Below are positions 50,126-60,119 of a stretch of DNA of 64,000 nucleotides, piece by piece (positions within the stretch are counted from its first letter, which is position 1; every line of letters starts with the position of its first letter). The stretch spans positions 80,526 through 144,525 of the forward strand of contig WNNJ02002056.1 of NCBI GenBank assembly GCA_012934845.2. Reading direction: 5' to 3'. Position numbers and translations under genes: made by a program. Below the pieces are notes generated by a model. It saw nothing but the letters and a program-made list of their open reading frames with translations, ran no database searches and was not told the DNA's origin. The DNA is from Pomphorhynchus laevis (Eukaryota > Acanthocephala > Palaeacanthocephala > Echinorhynchida > Pomphorhynchidae).

Positions 50126-51360
50126 ATTCAATTACTTTTAATATTTTTGTAATATGTTTTGTCAAATTAATTGCGTTTTAATTACTTTTTGTGTTTTAAT
50201 ATATTTTAATCATTTAAGAGTATTTAATGTGAATTCAAAAACTAGATTTAATTACGTTTAATTTGATTTTAATGTAAATTTGAATTCGATTTTTTATTTT
50301 GCGGATCATTTGTTGTCCCTTTTTTGACTTGAACAGAACGGTGACTTGTAATAATTGTTTTTTATTATTATTGAATAATAATTTTATTATTACAATAATA
50401 ATTGTAATAATTTATATGTTGCGTTTACATTTAAGGCTTTACATAATAAAGCTTTTTCGCATATTTTATCAAAATATTTAAGAATTCTAATAATTGAATT
50501 TTATCCATATATGGATAAATTTGATGGTTTAATTTTTGTTAGATAAGCGTTATAGACGACTTGTTATAGCTGACTTGTTTATAACAAGTCAGCTATAACA
50601 AGTCGTCAACAAATTTTAATCTTTAATGTATTTAAGCTTTTACCATTAATCAGCTTACTAAAATAAAAATTTAAGTCATTATATAACGAATTGTGAATTT
50701 TATTTATATCATTATTATTTAATCTATATTTACACCTTTCGAATAGCATTTAAAATATATAAAATATATTTTTCGCGTCGGGCTTATATGATTACTATAA
50801 ACTATTATAAAAATAAAAAAATATATCTAAATATAAACTATTTACTATTAGCTATTAATCAGCTTACTAATGTAACAATTAAAGTCATCACTTTAGTTAT
50901 TTTTTAATCCGTTTGATTTTTTCCTTAATTCGTCGTTTTCTCTTATTTCTAGATTTTTTAATTCCTCGTTATAATTACATATCTTTATCGTCCTATAGAT
51001 TACATAATTTTTGTAAATAATTAAGATTTTTTACTCCATATTTTAAAAGTTTGTTATATTTTAATGGTTTAGTTTTGTATTTTTTTTTATTAAATACACT
51101 TTTATAACTTTTATTAGACAGCTTTAATATTGCAATTATATATGTTGATTATATTTATTGGTAAGCATTTGTACAAATCACTATTTACTTATTGTTACAA
51201 GATATACGTTGCATTTAAAGGATTTTATGATTAAAATCGTTTGTTTTTTTTTCGTATTTTTTTCATTTCTGTTAAATACACGATTGTTTCCAAGTCATTG
51301 TTTTTAGTGTCTCAATGTAACTTAGTTGACTTATTGGTGTACTATCTAATAGATAACACT
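50125..51360. other. AT-rich region; one perfect hairpin
   Basis: Apart from the hairpin at 50555-50607 no genes or known repeats are seen. A KPSNKYKYM-like antisense scrap near 50490-50560 (TTATCCATATATGGATAAAT) may be a PLE fragment. Confidence 0.45.
50555..50607. repeat. Perfect 53-nt hairpin
   Basis: Arms of 25 bp (GACGACTTGTTATAGCTGAC plus TTGTT) around TAT. The arm itself holds two copies of GACTTGTTA-like sequence, and TATAGCTGACTTGTTT is also PLE RT coding sequence (IIADLF), so it may derive from a PLE. Confidence 0.85.
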
Positions 51361-51361
51361 A

Positions 51362-51572
51362 GCAATCGAACACCAACAATCGAACACCAACAATCGAACA
51401 CCAGCAATCGATCACCAGCAATCGAACACCAGCAATCGAACACCAGCAATCGAACACCAGCAATCGAACACCAGCAATCGAACACCAGCAATCGAACACC
51501 AGCAATCGAACACCAGCAATCGAACACCAGCAATCGAACACCAACAATCGGACACCAACAATCGGACACTTA
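51362..51572 (+). repeat. 14-bp minisatellite, about 15 units
   Basis: Head-to-tail units of CAATCGAACACCAG with variants CAATCGAACACCAA, CAATCGATCACCAG and CAATCGGACACCAA. The unit is not a multiple of 3, and frames on both strands stay open across it by chance of composition. Fourteen-bp spacing with no spacers rules out CRISPR. It abuts the 3' end of a D-family LINE copy. Confidence 0.9.
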
Positions 51573-51649
51573 TAGAACTTACACTTGCCATCTGTGTATG
51601 CATTATACGAGCGTGTCCTTTGTGCGCTGGTTATCATCCACATAAAATG

Positions 51650-53310
51650 ATTAATAATAAGATTTATTGTAGTAAACAACTCTAAAGAGAAACAGAATAC
51701 AAATAATGACAGGTCATGGGTCTGTTTCAGAGACCATATTGATCTCTTCAGGACATCCTTGAATATATTCAAGTCGAATACAGACGCCCTCTTCATAGAA
51801 ATAATGAAACCTTGATATTTTACACTATATGTAAAGGTAGGGAGTGGTTGATTTGTCATAATGGAGGAAAAGGTCATACCACCAGATGTTGATCACGCAT
51901 AAGACGTTTAATGAAAATAATGGAGACGGCTAAATACATGGTTGAAGAGAGAGAGGATCCTTGTGGTACACCAGTAATTAAGGATAACTGTCGCGCATCA
52001 TGATCGTTTTTATTGTAGAATCGCTTGGTATAAAACAGTATTTCCACCCTGTTAGCAATTCTCGAGGAAAGCCGAGGAACTAGAAATAGAAGATAACAAA
52101 GGAAATGTAAATGCGATTAAATGCAGCAGAAAAGTTGAGAAATCAGCCACAGATAACTGATGTTCTACTGGCAGAACCGATGCATATCATAAACTCTGTA
52201 TGAACCGAGCGTCCACTAATATACCCATGAAAACTTGATGGAATTTAATTCCGCCAATGGTTAGCACCATTGTAATGTTGATCTCCTTTCTTTGACTGTC
52301 TTTAAAAGCTGCATATAAGAGTATAGATTAACGTATAGAATATGGAGAGTCTAGGTGAAGGACTCCAGGAGTTCAGAATATCAGTAATAGATAAATCCCT
52401 ACTTCTTAAGATACATCGAGAAAAGATTGGTTGCGGCGTAGAAATTGCTCCATAGTTGTGTAGAAAAATAGACTCGTCTAAAACTATGTTAAATAATGTG
52501 GTGACTATCCAAACTGATACACCCTGCTTTCAACTGACAAATTTCTCCAATGAATATCGTCCAGAAGTGCGACTGGGAAGAGTTAAAGTGAGCAATACAG
52601 GCCCTACCCATAGTCAGCTAGAGTCTGTAACTTGAACTCTGATATTCTTTATCGATTATCTGTATTGAACGTGGTAGAAAGTTTGGGAATATGTATCATT
52701 TTAGCTAGGACCTTCAGTTTTGTCGAAGTTGGATCAAAATGCGGCCTCTTTAGATTGACGATAAAATCTCGGTAGCTTGAAGAAATAGATAGGAATTAAA
52801 TTTGGTCAAAATCCAATTAATTACAACAAAGAAGAGACCGATAGCCGCCTGGAAAAGGTAAATTATGATTGAAATAGTATCTTCTTCGCAGTAGAATATC
52901 TCTTTTAACCTCTATCAAAGTAGGTCGTGTTAGGTGGACAACATTTCACGCCTTTGTTTAATACAGAATGGTTTAAACAATCACTTCTGATGAAGCAGTA
53001 GAATATTAAGGAGAGAATGGGTAAATGTGCAATGTTGTGATAAATTAAGGTTTGGGCAAGGGGTACATGGATAATATATTCTTTCTCTGTGGACTGCAAC
53101 TTTAAACCAGTGACTAGTTATATCGTTGAAGTCACCAATTATCACATCATAAACATTATCAACTATTAGATCAAGAAGGTCGCGATTTTTATGTATTTCT
53201 CTTGGTCGAATATGGAATTGGCTAGACTGATTCGCTTACCGTCATTACAGAGTTTTGCAGCTAAACAAGACAAGGCAGGACAAATATGGTTAATATCTTA
53301 ATTCGAGCTA
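51650..53310 (-). mobile_element. D-family LINE, copy 4 (old)
   Basis: Minus-strand relic. The 3' region (FDLNIFKDVLKRSIWSLKQT, about 51785) matches the post-RT end of the 44-kb copy. RT fragments lie at 52300-51950 (RFYNKNDHDARQL, ITGVPQGSSLSSTMYLAVSI), the linker to 52860, and APE pieces at 53300-52900 (DVYDVIIGDFND near 53130). It has many substitutions and stops and is older than the copies at 44 and 60 kb. Confidence 0.75.
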
Positions 53311-54149
53311 ATTAAGATATAAAATAATGATAAATATTAAATATATTATAATATATATTTATCTTAATGTATATTATATCTTGTAAGTTTGTTTATTGTA
53401 TAATATATTGTATAATCTAATATAATCTATAATATAAATAATTTAATATAATCTATAATATATATAATATATTATATAATATTTATTGTATAATCTCTTT
53501 TAGTTTCTTACGTTGTAATCAAACTGAATAATTATAACTTTTTCTTCTATTAAGTAACAGTAAAAAAGTGAATATTGAAGCGTTCAAAGATTTTTTATAT
53601 TTATAAGTCTGTATATTGTAAGTATCTATATCAAAGACAATTTCTATAACCAGTCATTATTGGAATTATTAATTTTAATAACTTTAATGGAAAATGACAA
53701 ATATAAGTTACCGAAAATGATATAATATTTTGATAAATACATCGCTCAACGACAGAAATGAACAAAATACATGAATATTCACATTTGATATTCTTCTTTA
53801 ATATTCACTACAACATTATACGGTCATAATTTGTATTATACTATAAGCTTAATATATAAGCTTATTGTTCAAATTCAATTATGCGTTTGTTGAACTTATG
53901 AAATAAAATCAACGAAACTGCACAAGTATCATGATATATTGTTTCAAAATAGATCATTTTCAATCTACAACTTGATGATAGCATAATGAAATTCTGCGAT
54001 CAAGTCTTAGTCGATCAATTCGAGTCTTATTATCAACGTGAGGTATATTGTGATGAAAATATTTTCCGTTGTAGTAAATGTCTAAAAAGCAGTCAAATAA
54101 ATTGACAAATAAAATATAATATAATTTTAATTATAGATAAAGAGGCTGA
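53310..54149. other. AT-rich upstream region of the MTCH-like gene
   Basis: Very AT-rich, with (TATAATA)n-like tracts to 53500. The block 53795-53885 resembles 55265-55375 downstream of the gene. AATTATAG at 54130-54137 could be a splice acceptor, so an upstream non-coding exon is possible. No clear promoter. Confidence 0.45.
53795..53885 (+). repeat. Direct repeat flanking the MTCH-like gene, left copy
   Basis: TCATAATTTGTATTATACTA, then TAAGCTTAATATATAAGC and TTATTGTTCAAATT. The downstream copy at 55265-55375 has TCGTAATTTGTATCATACTA with the same order. Confidence 0.6.
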
Positions 54150-55148
54150 ATGCAATCAGATACATCTCGTGTCGTTTACGGCCATGTTGCAAACATGGAT
54201 TCTGATGATGATCAGTCGATCAACTTTGATCCAATATTTCCAATACTTAATAATTCCTCTTATTCAGAGGAGCTCCCGGTGATAACTCCGAAGTTAACTG
54301 TCAAAGAAATTCTTGCAATACCAACTTATCCACTGTATTTTGCAAAAACACTAATTCAGTTGGGATATGAACCTTTGCCACCGTATAAAGCAAAGAGTTT
54401 ATTTGGATTTGGATCAACTCGTATGTATCTACCGGGGGTGTTCACGTACATGCGTTACATTTATATTGTTGATGGCCCAAGTGGACTTTTTCGCGGTCTT
54501 GGCTGTTCAATTGTAAATGGAATTGTCATGCGATGGACTAATTCATTCACAAAGGAGTATATTGAAGATAGAATACCCTATTCGTCATCTAATAAGTCCT
54601 CAATTGCTAAGTTTACTAGAAAAACAATGGTCGAGATCGTAGCAAGCAGTTGGGCTGTCCTGCTTAGCCAACCTTTTTATATAATGACTATTCGCTGTAT
54701 GTCCCAGTTTATTGGCGGAGAAACAGTGTACAGTTCATTTAATATATTCAAAAATCTCAGCGTGATATATGACAACCACGGATTTCAGGGCTTTTTCGTT
54801 GGATTTGTTCCTCGTTTATGTTTAGAAGCTTCTACTATAATAATGTTCAACGCACTTGTCGAATGTGGGAAGAAATTTGTTCCCCACAACATGGATAAAG
54901 ATGATAGAATTGAAAACTTTATCACGATTCTATCTAGAATTTTCGTTACTAGTGTAACTTACCCACTGGCTTTGGTGTCTACAATATCTGTCATCAATAA
55001 TTGCGGGCTAGACGCAGGTATTCCTCCTTTAATGCCAATATACAAGAACTGGTGCGAAATACTTAATGATCTTACACAAAAAGGCCATATTAATAGAGGA
55101 AGTCGGTTATTCATACGCCCATATAAAACGAAATTGGCTATAAATTAA
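54150..55148 (+). CDS. Mtch: Mitochondrial carrier homolog (MTCH2-like)
   Basis: A 332-residue open frame with no introns. MTCH proteins are diverged members of the SLC25 carrier family in the outer mitochondrial membrane; MTCH2 works as an insertase for tail-anchored proteins and binds tBID. Visible matches to the family are TYPLYFAKTLIQLGYEPLPP (59-78), GPSGLFRGLGCSIVNG (109-124), SQPFYIMTIRCMSQFIGGE (173-191), GFFVGFVPRLCLEAS (214-228), TYPLALVSTISVINNCGLDA (270-289), MPIYKNW (295-301) and RGSRLFIR (316-323). The N-terminal 45 residues are acidic and unlike the family. Length is close to the usual ~300. Start: first ATG in frame; upstream is AT-rich non-coding DNA. It is either a retrocopy or a naturally single-exon gene; the long open frame suggests it is still under selection or recent. 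Divergence from typical animal Mtch looks high. No poly(A) tract or target duplication is visible. Confidence 0.8.
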   Translation: MQSDTSRVVYGHVANMDSDDDQSINFDPIFPILNNSSYSEELPVITPKLTVKEILAIPTYPLYFAKTLIQLGYEPLPPYKAKSLFGFGSTRMYLPGVFTYMRYIYIVDGPSGLFRGLGCSIVNGIVMRWTNSFTKEYIEDRIPYSSSNKSSIAKFTRKTMVEIVASSWAVLLSQPFYIMTIRCMSQFIGGETVYSSFNIFKNLSVIYDNHGFQGFFVGFVPRLCLEASTIIMFNALVECGKKFVPHNMDKDDRIENFITILSRIFVTSVTYPLALVSTISVINNCGLDAGIPPLMPIYKNWCEILNDLTQKGHINRGSRLFIRPYKTKLAIN

Positions 55149-55264
55149 CTTGAAACTCGCAATTCTTTTAGTTTTTGGATACTTTTTGAACTACAGTTTA
55201 ATAATGTTACTCTTTTTGAATAAGTTTGTGGCTGTCATTAGTTAAATATTTTTAAAATTTACCA

Positions 55265-55375
55265 TTTATGATTTAATATTTACTACAAAATGACATGGTC
55301 GTAATTTGTATCATACTATATCCTTAATATATGTATACATATTAATATTTGAATAAGTTTGTTGTTGGTCAAAAT
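55265..55375 (+). repeat. Direct repeat flanking the MTCH-like gene, right copy
   Basis: Diverged copy of 53795-53885, with TTAATATTTACTACAAAATG, then TCGTAATTTGTATCATACTA, CTTAATATA and GTTTGTTG. The pair suggests a tandem duplication boundary around the gene. Confidence 0.55.
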
Positions 55376-55762
55376 TAAATATAATATTCAGCCTTTAATA
55401 TAGATTAAATAATAATAGAAATAAAATTTACAATTCGTTATAAAATAACTTAAATGATTACTATAGTAAGCTCATTAATAGAGAAAGCTCGAATATATCT
55501 AAGATAAACATTTGGAAAACTTATATATTAGATAAAATTAGAGAGAAAATGAAAATAACAAACAATTATAAAAGGAAAAATCAAATTAATAAAGATATGT
55601 ATAAAGAACTTACTAAATTAAAGCATAACTATATAATAATAACTATAGATAAAGCTAGTAATAACTTTGTCTTCATATGCAAAAAGCTTTATTATGATAT
55701 ACTGATGAAATAAGTTTATTATAATGATAATAAATGCTAAACCCATAATATTCTTCCATTTC

Positions 55763-56045
55763 AAATATATAGTTATTACAGGAACAAAGAAGCAGAAATT
55801 ATCCTTTATTAGATAAAAAATTCTATATTTCGATAGCTCCTGCTATCATCAGGATTACAATAAAATGTTTCGTTCCTGTATTAACCATCATTTTATATTT
55901 TATATATAAAATAAAAAACATGAATTTTAAATTGTGAAACATTTTATTGTAATCCTGATGATATCAGGAGCTATTGAAATATATATTTTTTTATCAAATA
56001 AAGGATGATTTCTGCTTCTTAGTTCTTGTAATAACTATATAGCAT
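55763..56045. mobile_element. Foldback/MITE inserted in the PLE
   Basis: Inverted arms of about 115 bp begin TATATAGTTATTAC and end GTAATAACTATATA. Inner blocks include GAAGCAGAAAT, ATCCTTTATT.GATAAAAA and TCATCAGGATTACAATAAAA with its complement. A TA flank is consistent with a Tc1/mariner-type target site. RT-family text resumes right after it (AYERSELSLETIITSHCSIM). Confidence 0.7.
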
Positions 56046-56059
56046 ATGAACGTAGTGAG

Positions 56060-56482
56060 TTGAGTTTAGAAACAATTATTACAAGTCACTGTTCTATAAT
56101 GGATAAAAAGGGTACAAAGGTTGAATCAGATAATAAAACTATACCTATATTATATTGGAATCCAAAATTACATAAAAATCCAATAAAACTTAGGTTAATA
56201 TGTAGTGCGTTTAAATGTACATTTAAACCACTTTCTGTTTATATGAATAAAATACTTAAAGTAATTAAAGCACACTTCAAAAAATATTGTAGGATAATCG
56301 AAATTAATACTGGTATAAGACACTATTTCAGTATTAATTCTACAGAAGAATTTTTAGAACACGCAAAAGGAATAAATTTTCAGAATATAAATACATACGA
56401 TTTTAGTACTCTTTATACAAATCTAGATTTAGTAGATATTAAAGAAGCGTTAGTAAAATTAATTAACCTTATATTCGGAAAA

Positions 56483-56554
<72 letters not shown>

Positions 56555-57340
56555 AATTATAACGCCTATCTAACAAAAATTAAACCATCAAATAAATATA
56601 AATATATGGATAAAATTGAATTAATAGAATCCTTAAATATTTTGATAAATCAAAATTATTTAAAAGTAGGGACATCTATATTTAGACAAGTAAAAGGTGT
56701 TCCAATGGATGGTAATAGTAGCCCAATTATAGCTGACTTGTTTTTAAGCTTTATAGAATATGAATTTGTTCATAACTGTGTAAAAACTAAATCTAAACAA
56801 TATAAATATATGAAATATATGTTTCGATACATTGATGATATATGTGTATTTAATTCTAATAATTTTTATTCAATTAGTGAGCACATTTATCCAGAAAGCC
56901 TTATTCTTAACAAAACCAATATTAATGATAAAGCAGGCATATATCTAGATATGAACATTAAATTAACATTAACTAAAACTACTATTAATTTATATCGTAA
57001 AGATGACATATTTAAATTTACAAGAAACATATTCTTGCATGAACATTCACGCATACCATATAATATAAAATATAATACATTAAATAATGAAATTTTAAGA
57101 ATTGCAACAATATATAATGATATTGGCTTTCTTAAAAATCATTTAAATAATTTAATAGATGCATATTTTAAACTAGGTTACTATAAAAATAACATCAAGC
57201 AGAAAATAGTAAAATATACAAATCAACACAATAATATAAAGAGTAAATTTAAACTCTTAAGTGGCAAATATGTTAGGTTTAGTATGTTAGGTTTAGATGC
57301 ATATTTTAAACTAGACTATGTAATGATATTAACTTTATAA
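56060..57340 (+). CDS. PLE-type reverse transcriptase with in-frame (TA)n tract
   Basis: A 426-codon frame. The Met at 56060 is inside the original protein, because family text extends upstream. In order: IPILYWNPKLHKNPIKLRLI (~29-48), CTFKPLSVYMNKILKVIKAH, NTYDFSTLYTNLDLVDIKEA (motif A, ~110-129), a (TA)n-encoded Tyr-Ile run (~143-164), FRQVKGVPMDGNSSPIIADL (motif B, ~208-227) and YMFRYIDDICVFN (motif C, YIDD, ~253-265). Then GIYLDMNIKLTLTKTTINLY, RKDDIFKFTRNIFLHEHSRI and a basic C-terminus. In related copies motif B reads G..MGGNSSPI; here a Gly is Asp (MDGN). The last ~20 residues derive from the start of the tandem array, not the normal WMDNK end. All three catalytic Asp are present. Confidence 0.78.
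56484..56549 (+). repeat. (TA)n microsatellite inside RT coding sequence
   Basis: About 33 TA units encode alternating Tyr-Ile in frame between motif A and motif B. In the related copies at 20.35 and 21.54 kb the same place holds only a few TA units or AT-rich palindromes, so the tract has expanded here without closing the frame. Confidence 0.9.
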
Positions 57341-58010
57341 AAAACATTTAAATAATTAAAGGTTACGATAAAAAACATCAAGCAGAAAATAGTAAAATAT
57401 ATAAATCAACACAAAATATAAAGAATAAATTTAAACTTTTAAGTGGCAAATTTTTATGGATGGATAATAAATAATATACTTTGTATTAATAAGATGAATA
57501 AGATATTATATAATCAAATTTTAAAAGAGAAAATACGTCCTTAGCACGTTTTTGGGCCTGCTGCTATGTTAGGTTTAGATGCATATTTTAAACTAGACTA
57601 TGTAATGATATTAACTTTATAAAAAACATTTAAATAATTAAAGGTTACGATAAAAAACATCAAGCAGAAAATAGTAAAATATATAAATCAACACAAAATA
57701 TAAAGAATAAATTTAAACTTTTAAGTGGCAAATTTTTATGGATGGATAATAAATAATATACTTTGTATTAATAAGATGAATAAGATATTATATAATCAAA
57801 TTTTAAAAGAGAAAATACGTCCTTAGCACGTTTTTGGGCCTGCTGCTATGTTAGGTTTAGATGCATATTTTAAACTAGACTATGTAATGATATTAACTTT
57901 ATAAAAAACATTTAAATAATTAAAGGTTACGATAAAAAAACATCAAGCAGAAAATAGTAAAATATATAAATCAACACAATAATATAAAGAATAAATTTAA
58001 ACTTTTAAGT
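57283..58010 (+). repeat. 282-bp tandem array of the PLE 3' end, about 2.6 units
   Basis: The landmark ATGCATATTTTAAACTAGAC occurs at 57297, 57579 and 57861, exactly 282 bp apart. Each unit carries the RT C-terminal text, the WMDNK stop and the first ~40 nt of the structured motif. The unit junction falls at GCTGCTATGTT/AGGTTTAGATGC, that is, inside the long-range stem of the motif. Confidence 0.9.
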
Positions 58011-58079
58011 GGCAAATTTTTATAGATGGATAATAAATAATATACTTTGTATTAGAATAAGATACTAGATAGTTATTTC

Positions 58080-58182
58080 AGAGGAAATACATCATTATCA
58101 TGTATTTGGCCTCGCTGCTATGTTGGGTAGAGGAGTTAGGGGCCGAAACCTGATAGCATAGCAGTTCCTCCTGATGACCTCT
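58080..58182 (+). ncRNA. Structured PLE-tail motif, copy 6
   Basis: A full motif after the tandem array: AGAGG/CCTCT, AAATACAT/ATGTATTT, GGCCTC/GGGGCC with a G-U pair, CTGCTATG/CATAGCAG, and core word CTGATGA. Confidence 0.55.
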
Positions 58183-58754
58183 AATTCTTATTCTGATACA
58201 ACGTCTGTTATTTATTAGTCAATTCATAAAAATGACGTTTATTTTAAATTTTATTTTTTATTTTTTTTAACTTGATTTAAATTATAGAAAATCTAAAAAC
58301 AATTATTAATTTTATTATTTAATTATTAAATTTTGATTTAGCATTATTATGTTTTGTTTAGTTTATAATTATATTAAATACGTAGACTCAATTAGCTGAT
58401 TTGCTTATCAGACCATATCTGTTCATATCAGGTGAATCATTTGTCGTTGTATCTCGTCATTTGTTGGTAAACTCACCAAGATGAATATTACGATTGAACT
58501 TCATAAAACGAAATATAATTCAACACAATCAAAAACAAAATACGATATCTTCACAAAGGCATTACTAATGTTTTAACACCTACCTGGTTGAAGAGCCACT
58601 CTAGACAAACATCTGACAAATAAGAATAATACTTCATAATAAAAAATGGTTTATTTTTATCAAATGATTATTTCCAAAGGTTTGAAGCATCTGGCTTTTG
58701 ATTATCTACAAAGATTGATTATAAAAAATCTTGTAACAATTTTATTTTATTATT

Positions 58755-58945
58755 ATTATTTATTAGTCATTTCATAAAAATGAAATTTGTTTTAAATTTC
58801 AATTCTTTAATTTAACTTGATATAAGTTATAGAAAATCTAAAAACAATTATTAATTTTATTATTTAATTATTAAATTTTGATTTAGCATTATTATGTTTT
58901 GTTTATTTTATAATTATATTAAATACGTAGACTCAGTTAGCTGAT
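58755..58945 (+). mobile_element. Second PLE tail fragment
   Basis: Repeats the last ~190 bp of the PLE tail (TTTATTAGTCATTTCATAAA to ACTCAGTTAGCTGAT) about 350 bp after the first tail. Structured motif absent. Confidence 0.65.
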
Positions 58946-59660
58946 ATAATTATCATATATTTCATTTATATAATTTCATATATTTCATATATTTCAATAT
59001 ATAATTAATCATAAATTGATATAAATTTCATTCAAAATGTTTTTTATAAAATAAAAAACAACATTAAAAATGCAAAAAACAATAGACGAATGATTTAAAT
59101 TTTGATGAGTTTAAATTTTAAATTTTGGTTATGCTAAATTTATATACAAACTATGCGTGACGTGTTAATACTTAACTCATTAATGATTATTTGATATTAA
59201 GAGATAAGCGTTAAATTTACATCATATCAACGTTAAAGTTTCATTTAGCTACATGCTGAGAGAAGTGCGAATAAAACCATTCAAAATTCAATTTATAAAT
59301 ACATGCACTTAGATATTTACACAAATATGAGTTCACTAGTCAATCTATTCCATTAATAGGTGGACTACACTATAAGTACTCCATCTATCTACTTTTATTG
59401 TGATTTACTCAAATAGACATTCTAGGTCATTGTGTGGACAAGCGCTCAAGTGGCAATTCATTTATCAATAAACTGCAACACGGACCAATCATGAGTGATT
59501 AAACATTCTTATGCTGATTTTAATAGTCAAACTAAATATGTAATTTAAATATGTAATTTAACAAGTTGTTTAACAAAGTTAATCCCGAGTAAAATCAATG
59601 GCTAAATGTTCGATGTGGTTTTAAGTAATTTACCAAATGAATAGACCAAATCGAGGAAAA
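58945..59660. other. AT-rich spacer
   Basis: TTTCATATA-type simple repeats to about 59000, then single-copy sequence. No gene seen. Confidence 0.5.
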
Positions 59661-59663
59661 TTT

Positions 59664-59850
59664 GTCAACTATTTTAATTTGTTCAGCTTATTAATTTTCT
59701 TCAACTATTTTAATTTGTATAGGTTATTAATTTGTTCAACTACTTCAATTTGTTCAACTACTTCAATTTGTCCAGGTTATTAATTTGTTCAACAATTCTA
59801 ATTTGTTAGGTTATTAATTTGTTCAACTATTTAAATTTGTTCAGTTAAAT
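59664..59850. repeat. Degenerate ~36-bp tandem repeat
   Basis: Units such as TTCAACTATTTTAATTTGTT, then CAGGTTATTAATTTG, are repeated about five times with length differences. Confidence 0.65.
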
Positions 59851-59979
59851 TAATTGAAATTAATAGAGTTTCATATAGTTATGTGAATTTCGCCGCCTGA
59901 AGATGTCAATACTGCAAAACATTTCTGCTGCGTCGAATTAAAAACGTTATATTCGGGTTGTATATATACGCTACCAAAC

Positions 59980-60119
59980 TTTGTATGCTAGATAGCGACT
60001 ATTGTACTCTCACAGTGTTCATAAATTATAAACACTTTGAAAGAAGTACTAAATCAACGAGTTAAATCATTATAAGTAATGATAGTGTTGTAAATTTAGA
60101 CAATGCTGAGGTTGAATAT
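59980..60119 (+). repeat. 140-bp direct repeat, left copy
   Basis: TTTGTATGCTAGATAGCGAC to CAATGCTGAGGTTGAATAT. It matches 60581-60720 over its full 140 bp with about nine mismatches and no gaps. The two copies flank a D-family LINE 3' end. Confidence 0.85.

Larger units (their letters stand above)
55440..58400 (+). mobile_element. Penelope-like element, most complete copy
   Basis: Starts in RT-family N-terminal text (ELTKLKHNYIIITIDKASNN, FVFICKKLYYDILMK, 55600-55710), is interrupted by a foldback insertion (55763-56045), then carries the RT frame (56060-57340), a 282-bp tandem array of its 3' end, the full structured motif (58080-58182), and the tail to ACTCAATTAGCTGAT at about 58400. It has no APE, integrase or GIY-YIG domain in the visible part. 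I call it Penelope-like from the RT wording and the ribozyme-like tail; a separate unnamed RT group is possible. As it stands the copy is not intact. Confidence 0.7.

Noticed and set aside
51362-51572. Possible CRISPR array or repeat protein (TSNRTPAIEHQQ-type reading)
   Set aside because: Units are 14 bp with no spacers, so it is not CRISPR. The protein-like reading on both strands is a by-product of a repeat without stop words.
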